DNA of 64,000 nt from the NCBI GenBank assembly GCA_947579605.1, contig OX388312.1, positions 19,615,313 through 19,679,312 of the forward strand, read 5' to 3'. Of the stretch, positions 34,101-46,100 are shown one piece after another (position 1 is the stretch's first letter; each line of letters begins with the position of its first letter). The notes beneath the pieces are model-generated. The model saw only the letters and a program-made list of their open reading frames with translations. It was not told the DNA's origin and did not search any database. This DNA comes from Athripsodes cinereus (Eukaryota; Arthropoda; Insecta; Trichoptera; Leptoceridae). The position numbers and the translations under genes were made by a program.

Positions 34101-37100
34101 GGGAGTTGGTAATATGTCTGCTGCACATTTACCAGGTTTCGTTATCGTGCGATGACAGGCTGTATCACTTTTGTAATTTACCTCTCCCCTCACTATTATA
34201 CTTCTTCTGTCAGCTTTTTTTCTGCTAAAAATAAATCTTTTACAGCTCATAATTTTGAATGGCAATGAATTTGTTCCTTTTTGAATCTCCTGAATTGCCG
34301 ACTTCCAGTTCAAAACTTGTATGTCATTTAATTCAGTGACTGTAGCATGATTTTTAACGAAGTTAATGTATTCTTCTGGTTTTACAATGATGTTTCTTCT
34401 TTTAATCTCTTTTTCAATGAGTCCAAACACGCGGTCTGGTGGAATAAATGAGTGACCGGTGACTGGGAATACTAGTTCGATTCTTTTAAGAAAAGCTGGT
34501 GCATCACTTGCCAACCACTTAGACAACATACCAATTAAAATCGAATTTTTGTTCTGTCCAGAACACCCGTCAGCCATCAGTCTCAGAATTTTTACATTGT
34601 CTAAATTTACTCTATTTTGGAGGCAATGATATAGAGCACTTGCTAATTCGTTTGGCCCTTTTGAGTGTATGTCTTCTGTCCACACATACGAAAATACATT
34701 ATTTTTATTTATATTCGCCTGCGAATCGCCTTCCACAATAGTATAGTTGTAAAAATGCAATTGCCGCGAATAATAAGCAGCCTGGTCCGGTACTTTGGGT
34801 AAAGGCTGATTTTTCCCACAATCAAACGATAACGTTTTCATATATTGGGATTTTTCTTTTAAAAAATCAAAAAATACGTTTGCTCTTCTTGTGTGTACAT
34901 CTAAATCGGTCTTTAACTGCTGTAGCTTTATTTCTTCTGGCTCTATTCTTATTTTTTCTTTTAATTCCAAACATTTGGAGCACATGTCACTCCTGGGATG
35001 TAAAAAGCTAATATTGAATTTTGTGTTGAAAATTTATCTGAAGAATGACAGTTTGCAATCAGATTTTTCGTTGATGAACATTTTATGCATTGTAGCGACA
35101 TATAAGTCCGACGGCAGGTAGACTCTACGACTTTTGGAACGGCAGTAATGCGATTCCACACCTTTAAATTGTTTAATAAACGAAATTATGTCTTCTTTCA
35201 GCTGTTTATTTTTTTCTGATTTATGGTCTCCCCCTCTTTTTTCCATAGCCATCATGCCTGAACTTTTGTGTCGCATCATGACTCCTCGAACTCTTCCTTT
35301 TTTTATTGACAAGGCTCTGAGAAAGAAGTTCTGACATACAGGAATTGTTTCTCCACTACTTTTCCTCATTAAGTATGTTAAAATCATTTGTTTTTCATCA
35401 CCTTTGCCATTATAGGTGCGCTTTCGGATAGGACTTTTTGCTAAACAATATTTAATAATGAAATCGTCTTGATAAATTTTATCACTTTTGCCGTAAAAAG
35501 CGCTATTAAAATCTTGCAAATCAATCATATTAATATTTACACACTGGTATGCTTTACTATTGTGCCTGCATGGATATCTTTCCGGTAAACACGGTTTTGA
35601 ATACCTAGAAAAATAAAACACTATTGGTCAACTAAAGCAAATAGCGGACATGTTGCCACGCAAAAACATAAAATGGAATAAACATAAAATGGTACCTACA
35701 TACTATGATATCAAAAAATTTGTTAAACTGCCTATATAAAAATGTACAGCTGTTGTAACAATATATTAAAAAAATAGATAAATAAATGATATAAAAATAG
35801 TCACATGTTAAAAGTCTCGTCAAATATGTACATATCTGTAATTAAAAACGGTCTCGATAACGTTTTTTATGGTATGGTGATGTTTTCTACTATGTAATAA
35901 CAACGAAAGTAAAATACTAAGTAATTTGTTTTGTTCAACCCTAACCTTAATATTAGTATAAAGTTTGTATAAAAACACTCACTTTTGTTGTTTAGATTTC
36001 GCACGTTTTTTTTCATTATTTGGAGTACATTTCTTCCTCGCTTGATGGGGAAGAACCTCTTCAACATTTCTTTCCATTTTTTCCAGTTATTTTTAACTAT
36101 TTCTATAAAAAAGACACTTATTTCTACCACCAAAATTACAACACGTGTTTGTCAACTGAATGCAATTTTGTATGAGGATATTCAAGATGGCGTCGGTAAA
36201 TCCTGCAATCTTATTGGTCGAATTGGATTTGACTAAATTTGAACACAAAGTTACATGGATTACGCTAATATTGAAAATCACGGAAGATTTTAAACGAGAT
36301 TTTGGAGGTAACTATTTGGATTAGACTGGATTTGAATGTAGCGATGTATGCACCATCTGCAATAGCATAACCTCCAATTCATAGTCAAAAATATCAAAAT
36401 ATGGATTTGACCACTATTGAAAATTACCTCCTGACTTGTGCTTGTGAAAGATATCCTACAATGATGGTAGAGACGTAGTAAATAATCTAGGGGTATTTAT
36501 TATGAAACGAAAAAATATCACATAAATATTTTAGTTCGTTCGTTTTGCATGTCATTATGTACCTATGTATGTTTATATATTTTCAATAGACACAATAATT
36601 AGACAAGATTGAGGAAATATAATAAACAATGTCTCATTGGATGGGTATTTTTTTAGTCTAAAATTTTTATACATATCTTATTTCTAGACAGATATATTAC
36701 ATTAATTAAAAAACTTATACTTTTTTATACACACTTATATTTTTATTTTTGTAGACAATATTGTTTCGTCTCTTAATGAGACATTATCAATACTAAACTA
36801 TGCAAAACAAATAATATTCAATTAAGGTGAAAATACAGTGGTAGAGGGGGGAACAATGGAGGTATGAGGGTATGAAACAAGTGGGAATATTGTGAGAATT
36901 GGGGATGCATTGGGTATTGTTGTTTTATTGACTAAATTATTTACACTATTAATATTTTTATGAATTTCCAATGTTTCTCTTAGTAATAATCTTCTATAAC
37001 TACTATTATTAATATTCAATATTTTAAAAGGCTCCTTTTGGTTTATGCTATGGTTTTCTTCTATTAAGTGGTTGGCAAATTCAGAGAATCCCGTATTTTT

Positions 37101-40100
37101 TAGACAATTTAAATGTTCCTTAATCCTAGTTTTTATTTTTCTTGTTGTCATTCCTACATCTTGTTGTCATGCCGGTTTCAAGAGAAAAAATACTTATATT
37201 TATTATCCGTAAGTGTTTATTTGTCCATTTTATGTTCATTTCCAGAGTGAAGCCGGGCTAACAACTTGCAAGTAGGAACTTGGACAATATTATTATTTTG
37301 AAAACTTTCTAAATTTTGATACCTGCTTTTAGGGACAATCTGAATTTTGCAGTCTTTATGTCGAGTATTTGTTTATTACAAGAGCTTTTGTCTATTATTG
37401 TGTACCTATTACCTACTCGCAACTATTATGAATAGATATTATACCTATTATGTAGTAGCATTGTGTTTGTGTATACCGACTTACTGTACCTAGATTGATA
37501 GATAAAAAGTTCCGTGGAGCACCCGGCAAAAAATTGGTCTCCCACTCTTTTGCATAAGTTTTCGAGTGTCCTGTAAAAATCAGGTGTTTGAAAATGTAGA
37601 CATTTTACATCCTAATTCCAGCGATGAGGTTTGTTACCCATCTTGAATGTCTTAATTGGCACGGAGAAAACTGCTTGCATGTTTATTATTACACTTATGT
37701 GGTAGAGGATATAATTGTCTGAAAGAAAGGGTGTGAGAAAACACGGGCGTCTGAGAACCACGTGACTTGATCACGTAGATCAAATTCTCAAGGACAGCCG
37801 CGTGTTGAGTAAAAGGAACCGACGTGCGTGTGTGAGAAAATGTATGAATGTGGAGGAAGCGAAGGAAGCGTGTAAAGATAGATCTGTTCAGCGTTCCGTT
37901 CTCTGCCTACCCCACTTGGGACACGGTGTGAGGTTATAGTATAGTAGAAAGGATGGAACACCAGACCAACCTATCCTTGCACACTTCTTTGCGCAATTCC
38001 TTCTACTATGGAAAATAAGTGAGCTCGTGTTGTTTGAGTTCCAAAAGAGATAAAAAAAGTCATGAAGGGGCCTATATCTTGATCTGTGTAGTGCTGTAAT
38101 GTAATTTTCGAGTGATTTGTATAAAGCAGGTATTTGTTCCATGGAGCATCTGGAAAAGAATAGGTCTCCCACTCTTTTCCGTAATTGCTCGAGTGTCCTT
38201 TAAAAAAAAGATGTTCCAAAAATTAAGACATTTTACATCCATTCTGAATGTCTTAAATTTTATTGGCACGAAGAGGACGGCTTGCATGTTTATTACATTC
38301 AACTGGACTGCTGTCCATCCTACTTATGAGAGTGTAGTTAAAATTACGTATAAAGCATTTATAAATGTGTAAAAGGCAGGTGTTCGAAAAAATTAAGGCA
38401 TTTTACATCTTAAATTCTGCGATGAGACACCCATATTGAATGTCTTGGTTGTCTATCGGCACGGAGAGGACAGCTTGCATGTTTATTACATGCAGCTGGT
38501 CTGCTGGCTACCCCACTTGTGGGATATGCCGTGATGGTATAGTATAGTATTTATAAATGGCACGAAGAGGATAATATGTATGTTTATTCCATTTAGTTAA
38601 TTCATTTCTCGACTAGAAGGAGATTTATTGATTTATGACTCATAAGACCGGGTTAGTTGGAAGACATCGCATTTTAGCGATAAACTCGCCCTCTGTACAT
38701 TGAATTGTATAAATGATATTTTCTATGTTAATTTGTATTATTGTAAACAATGTACAGTGAAGAATAAAATAAATAAATAAATAACTTATACATCAGATAC
38801 AGTACGTACACCTAATGTAATGATATAATTTGGTTGCGAATTATATGCACAAACAAATGTGCATTTATGTATGCATTTCGATATAATTATGAAAGATCAT
38901 TTCACAGGAATCAATGTGATAGTTAATGCTTAGAATACAAACGACGACTTAAAAATATTATTTAGTACCGTTTACAAAACAGCTGACTATCATCTCATAA
39001 GATTCTTCTTAACAATGTAATTCTTATTCAATAATTTATACATAAAAATATGCGATACGTCCACCCCTCTCGACATTCAACTCAGTACTAACATTTATAG
39101 ACACACCCCTAGGGCAGGGCTTATTTATATTTGAATTCTATTGAATATCCGGTGGGCGCAAAACGCGATCTTTATAGATACAAGTTTTTAGATATTTGAA
39201 AAAGAAAATAACTTAAACTAAAGTTAGGTTAACAATGATATGTGAGATATTTGTATACCGAATTACTCAAAGAAAAAAATGAATCTCTGCGACAAAGAGA
39301 ACTTGAGATCTGATGCGTATAAATATTAGTTAAGCTTATTTTCTATATTTTTTTCTGAAAAACTGGTATAACTTATCAAAACGTCTCCGCAATGAAAAGG
39401 TAGATAAAATATTGAACTATATTATATATTTTTTTTATGAACGTACCATGAAAGGTATACGTATTTTAGTAGCTGAAAAACATAGAAAAAACGTTGAAAT
39501 TGACGCTGGCGGTATTGGGGCCCCTTAAGACGTATTTTTATTTTTTCAAACACCTGCCTTTTATGGGATATTCGAAACCTACAGAAAAGAGTGGGAGATC
39601 AATTCTTTGCAAAGCACGTCTTCCACACTCATTGTATACAATTGGTCTGTTGGCTTCATCACTTATGTGAAATGCCGTGATGGTATGAATGAATGAATAA
39701 TATTATATTGTGGACACAAAACATTATTATTGGGATAAACCTTAGTTTAAAATTATTTTAAGGCATAAATTAAGAGAATACAAATTGTCTTTGTCGGCTT
39801 TCTAGGGTAAGTGCAATGAAGTTTGGGGACATCCCTCAGACCTTGTCGTCAAGTAATAAACCTTTTCACGGGAATACCATATGGATTCAATATTTATCCA
39901 TAATAAAATTTATTCCTTGGGAACACACAGATTAAATATAAGGTAATTCTAAAATTGGGTTAGTTGGAAGATATCGCTTACACGCGATAAACTCGCCCAT
40001 TGTGCATGATAATTATTGGTATTTCTAATCTGTTTATATGTATGTTTTTTAAGCACAATAAAGTTTATTATTATTATTATATTTGTAAATATTCTCCTCG

Positions 40101-43100
40101 TTTTGTAATACAATTTTAGAACTACCTTATATTTAATCTGACTTGTAAGGGATGGCGGGGGAGGAGACTCCATATTTTATATACTTTCCTGTTGTTTTCA
40201 ATATCTTAAATGGAGGTAATTAGCCCAAATTATTGCCCTCTGGGTATGCCCATGCTTTTGAACAGAGTTGTATCTACACCATTTCTGAGGTGGCAAAAAC
40301 TCCTACTTCTCCCCGTCATGGATACATATCAGACAGCTGTCAGAATTTGAAATTTAACCATCAGGTGCAGTTAGTCATTAAACATTTACAATCAAGTTTA
40401 AAAAAAAATTCAAGATTGAAAATGTCCTAACAAGTCGAAAGACATCTCTCTCATCAAAGACATCAAATAGTAGAATAAACCATTTGTTTTATTTATTTCG
40501 CTATGGAATTCTACTACTTAAACACCGACACAGTGAATGATTCTGACGGATAGAGGTCCATGAATCTTTAACGCTAAAAGCTAAGGCACCATTGTTAGAT
40601 TGAATTTTGGGAGTTCTAGGTATAATTTTAAATATTTGACAATGTGAGAACATATCTGGAGGTTTCTTTAAAAGAGAAAACGTAAAGGAATAAAAAAATA
40701 ACAGAATTATTAGTAGAGCTGTAAAATATCTTTAAAAAATCTATCAAAACGTTCTAAAATTATGATTATAACTAGTAAAAACATCACCCATTTTGTTAAA
40801 ATTTATTGAGAAATCATTTATAAGTTGTAAATTGGGCTTATTTAATTCAATTATGTGTGGTGTGTGTTGGAATTGAAATCCATGTCTCACAATTATGTGT
40901 GGTGTGTGTTGGAATTGAAATCCATGTCTCACAATTATGTGTGGTGTGTGTTGGAATTGAAATCCATGTCTCAAAATTATGTGTGGTGTGTGTTGGAATT
41001 GAAATCCATGTCTCACAATTATGTGTGGTGTGTGTTGGAATTGAAATCCATGTCTCACAATTTTTGAATTCATAATTATGTTTTTAATTTTTCAGGATAT
41101 TTGCAGTGCGTGCCGGGAGAAAATGTGTGTACATTTATCTGGATTGCTTCAAATAGTACACAGTCTTGATTCTTTAAGTTTGTCTAATGAGGCTTCCATA
41201 GCTTTGTTAAAAGGTGTTGCAGCTATTATTGGACATTTACCACACGACCAGGTATCACTTACTTATTGCATGTGTTTTCGTTAAAAAAATGGATGTACCA
41301 AAAAAATGTGAATAACTCAGAATCTATACTATAAGAGCCAAACTTATGAGTTGTTGTTACGAGACATTTTGAGGCCCTCCATCACTCTATTTCAGTTGAT
41401 TCATGACTAAGCGGACACCCTGTAAAATTAGGTATACACGTAAAAATGAAGAACAATAAAAAATACTCTTAAAATTTTGTTGTTGTCTCTCCCTATGATT
41501 TGTAAAGAGAAGAGATATTTGTTGGGACTGTTATGTATATGAGGTATGTTCAGAAAAAATGGGAAATTTTGTTTTTTGATAAAGATATTTATTTATTCGT
41601 CTACATTAATGTAGGGTGATTCCGTGTCAAATCAACACACTGATTCAGACTCGATGTCTCAGATTTTCATGATTTTTTTTATGCAGCAATATATCATAGA
41701 CTTATGAAAAAATACCAAATTTCAGTTATGTAGCACAATTATTTTTGAAGTTATTAATTTTTGAAAATCTCGATTTTTATGAAAAAAATTCATGTCTTGG
41801 CACCTTTGGATGCGTATAGATTGGCAACCAGTGAAGATAAAAACCTGGGAGAGGTCTCGTTTTAAAGCTGTTGAATGGGGCTTTAATGTGATATGCCACA
41901 AGATAGGGGAACCGGTTTGAAAAAAAAATTAAATTTTAAAATTAAATTTTAAAAATTTAATTTTTCAAAAAGTGACAATTTTAAAAATTCCAAAAAATTG
42001 TCAAAAATAGTTTATAATGTCTTAATACATATAGCAAAATTCTATTATGGGATCTCAATGGGATCAGGAGATACAGGGCTTCGGATAATCATGCATGGTG
42101 ATATTGCGTGTTTTGACACCTTTGGATGCGTATAGGCTGGCAACTAATGATGATATAAACCTGGGAGTAGTCTCATTTTAAAGCTGTTGAATGGGGCTTT
42201 ACTATGATATGCCACAAGATAGGGGTTACAATTAAAAAAAAAAAATTAAATTTAAATTTTTCAGTAAGTGGCCATTTTAAAATTCCAAAAAATTCTCAAA
42301 AATAGTTTATAATGTCTTAATACATATAACAAAAATTTAATATGGGACCTCAATGGGATCAGGAGATACAGGGCTTCCGAAATGCATGCATCGTGAAATA
42401 CACGCAATTTCACGATGCATGTATTTCGGAAACCCTGTATCTCCTGATCCCATTGAGGTCCCATATTAAATTTTTGCTATATGTATTAAGACATTATAAA
42501 ATATTTTTGAGAATTTTTTGGAATTTTAAAATGGCCACTTACTGAAAAATTTAAATTTAATTTTTTTTTTAATTGTTACCCCTATCTTGTGGCATATCAC
42601 AGTAAAGCCCCATTCAACAGCTTTAAAATGAGACTACTCCCAGATTTATATCATCATTAGTTGCCAGCCTATACGCATCCAAAGGTGTCAAAACACGCAA
42701 TATCACCATGCATGATTATCCGAAGCCCTGTATCTCCTGATCCCATTGAGATCCCATAATAGAATTTTGCTATATGTATTAAGACATTATAAACTATTTT
42801 TGACAATTTTTTGGAATTTTTAAAATTGTCACTTATTGAAAAATTTAATTTTTAAAATTTAATTTTAAAATTTAAATTTTTTTTCAAACCAGTCCTCCTA
42901 TCCTGTGGCATATCACATTAAAGCCCCATTCAACAGCTTTAAAACGAGACCTCTCCCAGGTTTTTATCTTCACTGGTTGCCAATCTATACGCATCCAAAG
43001 GTGTCAAGACATGAATTTTTTTCATAAAAATCGAGATTTTCAAAAATTAATAACTTCAAAAATAATTGTGCTACATAACTGAAATTTGGTATTTTTTCAT

Positions 43101-46100
43101 AAGTCTATGATATATTGCTGCATAAAAAAAATCATGAAAATCTGAGACATCAAATCTGATAATCTCCCAAAATTGTGTTGATTTGACACGGAATTACCCT
43201 GTACTATACTATCTATGCTATACTATACCCTCACGCCATGTCCCAGGTGGGGTAGGCAGAGAGATAGGAACGCCATGTCGATCTATCCTTACATACAGTT
43301 TCTCATACATGCACACCGATTCCTCTTACTTAATACGCGACCGTCCTTGAGAATTTGAGTGGCACGTGGTCAAGCCACGTAGTTCTTGGACGTCTGCGCT
43401 TTCTCACACCCTCTCTTTCAGATAAATACACCCTCTTCGTCAATCTTACACTATCCATTCGCTCCACATGACCAAACCATCTCAATTTATTTACACGCAT
43501 TCTATCCACAACACTCCTCTTGCATCCACTCATTCTTCTAATATCCTCATTTCTTACTCTATCACGCAATGTTTTACCTACGATTCTTCTCAGTGATTGC
43601 ATCTCCACTGCATTTATTCCACTCTCGTCCTTCTTCAGCCATGTCCACGTTTCGCTTGCATACATAAGTGTCGGTATGAGGATGGAGTTGTGCACCAGCA
43701 TTTTAGCCATGTTCGAGACATTGCTATTGTTAACAATAGATCGAAGTGCATCGTTCTCTCTCGCACCAGCCACTTTTCTTTTTTCAATATCCATTTCGTA
43801 TCTACCATCCCTCGCAAACATACTTCCTAAATATACATATTCGTCCACTTGTTCTAAACATTCATTTACATTAATGTGTCACCTTAAAAATAGTCCCTAT
43901 TAGATATTATCCATTTGTGCCAGCGCTTCTTTCTATCCTCGAAACATTTCTCAAATGTAATCTTTGAGATAGCTTTCAGCTCATTCACCAATGCGCTTTT
44001 AGTGTCTATGCTTGTAAAACGACACCACTTTAAGTTCTCTTTATTTTTGGAAATAGGAAAAAGTCACAAGGAGCCATGTCTGGCGAATATGGAGGCTGAA
44101 GCATCGTTACAGTATTGGTTTTGGACAAAAATTCACAAACAAGCAATGAAGTGTGAACAGGATCATTATCGTGGTGCATTTGTAGTTTTGGAACAAATTT
44201 TGCTGCCACACATTTCATTCTCAAAACTGTTGTAAAAATTTCATGGCATGAGTCAATCAATACGCCAACATCATCAGCGACTTCTCTGATTGTGATTCGG
44301 CGATCATTCATAACTATTTTTTTACTTTTTCCACATTTTTGTCGGTTGTTGATGTGCTGGGTCGTCATTTTCACAGCCATATTGGAAATGCTTATACCAC
44401 TCGTAAACTCTTGTTTTACTGATAGCAGACTCACCACAGGCCTTTGTTAACATTTTACACTCTTTGTTTTACTTTATTTCATTTTTTATGCAAAATTTGA
44501 TACAAATTCTTTGATCCATTTTTTTTAACAAACAAAAATCGCCGATCTCTTAAAAAACATCATATAGTATTTCTAATGAAACTTTTCCGCAGCCATCTTG
44601 CCAGCTACAGGGTGAACACCTAATATTGTATACAATTAATAATATTGTTTTTTTAAATTTCAAGACAAGGTATCAAGTTTAAAAAAAAATTATTATATAT
44701 CTAATGTTTGTATCCATATACATTTTATAATAATGTACTTATAACAAAAAATAAGTTATAACCACTTAATTTGCATTTTTTATACACTCAACATCACATC
44801 AGAAATCCAAAAAATCAAGTTGTATTATTTTCTAATGACATTTGGGGGAAGAAATAACAAGTTTGTTTTACGTAAAATATGTAAAAATAAGAATAATTTG
44901 TTTATTTACATATTTATTTATTTATTTACATATCATTGGTTCAATGCTAGAACTAGTCAACTCAAAATCAATAGTTTTGAGGTAATGCATAAAATCATGC
45001 TATTACACTCAGAAGGATAGTAATCAATATTATATATATTAATGTGTCGAATCAAAAATAGACATACATTTAAATATTCATAAACATTTAAAATTACTTC
45101 TTTCGTCTGCCCACGTAATGATTTTCCTTGGCCCAATTTACTTAAGACATCTTTTTAGAGTAAGATTATGAACACCCAGTAATTAAAAAATCAAATCAAA
45201 TTTCCGAACACTTTTAATGATAATGCGGTACTTATTATCATATTCAACCAATGGATGCACCGGGATGTGTCGATGTACTTGTGTTTACACGTAATACAAA
45301 AGGATTAACTAATACGTTGACATGGGGCAAGGTCTCGTAACTGGTATACTTTAGCGGCTGCCAGACAAAATAAATAATGAATACAGCTAAAAATTTTATC
45401 ATACTTTAGGGACATGTATACCAACAGAATAAAAAAAAATTGGGAGTCTCTAAACCTGAGAAATTTTAAATTTCCCGTTTTTTTTTCTGAACACACCTCT
45501 CATATATATATATATTGTGTGTATGTATATTCTTTCAGATTACAGTTGCCATGAGGGAAGCTTGCAGTGTTCAGGTGGCAGGATTGGCTAACCTTACAAG
45601 CAATAATGTGAGTAAAGATTCTACTGCTGATCCTGGACTTTGGTTAGATCGTCTAACTGCTCTGCTACGTGACTGTAAAATATCTATTGAAAATGGACAA
45701 ACTCATCCATGTCTTCCTGTTTTGAGTGATTCATGGCCAGTACTTTCATCAGTGTTAGAAAGGTGAGTTAACATTGTTTTGATTACTATTATTTTGAAAG
45801 TAATGAGAATTACTTTGCATTCAGTGATTTATGGTTAATTAATTACTTTGGTTTCCAGATACAGTGGAGATTTACGCGTAATGGAGAGATTATGCAGATG
45901 TTTGCGCTTTACTCTGCGCTCTCTGGGCCACCAAGGATCATTTCTATTAGAGCCACTTTCAAAACAAATGGTTGCAACATACATGGTGCACCGACATAGT
46001 TGCTTTCTTTATTTGGCAAGTATTTTGGTGGACGAGCTCGCAAGTAATACTTCATGCGTTCCCAGCTTAATGGAAATGTTACAAACTCTAATAGGGCCTT

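Larger units (their letters stand above)
33437..36433 (-). mobile_element. TIR transposon with DUF7869/DGCSGQNKN-type protein, 4-bp target duplication
   Basis: The left end CAGGAGGTAATTTTCAATAG is repeated inverted at the right end (36400-36433). Over the first 34-35 bp only two positions differ. ACTT stands immediately outside both ends (33433-33436 and 36434-36437), giving a 4-bp target duplication and a 2,997-bp element. GGATTTGACTAAATTTG-type motifs recur subterminally on both sides (33634-33710, 36222-36240, 36326). The only gene inside fills most of the length and is antisense to Tnpo3. Four-base duplications and a split acidic triad recall the Sola superfamily, but that placement is an inference that needs a profile search. 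Confidence 0.85.
41541..45502 (-). mobile_element. Tc1/mariner-type shell containing nested insertions (Tnpo3 intron 5)
   Basis: The left end GAGGTATGTTCAGAAAAAAT and the right end (45465-45502, inverted GAGGTGTGTTCAGAAAAAAA then CGGGAAATTT) are matching termini next to TATAT/ATATA flanks, consistent with TA targeting. Between them lie, from left, the giant palindrome, a LINE fragment, a mariner transposase remnant and the N-terminal piece of another Tc1/mariner-like transposase. Whether all transposase pieces belong to the outer shell is not certain. Confidence 0.5.

Noticed and set aside
33888..34985. A conventional 365-residue host gene inside the Tnpo3 intron
   Set aside because: The frame continues in phase upstream through one stop to a larger spliced gene bounded by TIRs and a target duplication.
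40849..41058. Possible CRISPR-like array (regular short repeats)
   Set aside because: Units are contiguous without unique spacers and lie in a eukaryotic intron; it is a minisatellite.
40744..41075. Repetitive ORFs on both strands with a 14-residue repeat
   Set aside because: They are translations of the 42-bp minisatellite, which is divisible by 3 and keeps all frames open; the array is intronic.
42261..42545. Two mirror-image 67-codon ORFs (MGPQWDQEIQGF..)
   Set aside because: By-products of the palindrome; identical text on both strands, AT-rich and without features of a protein.
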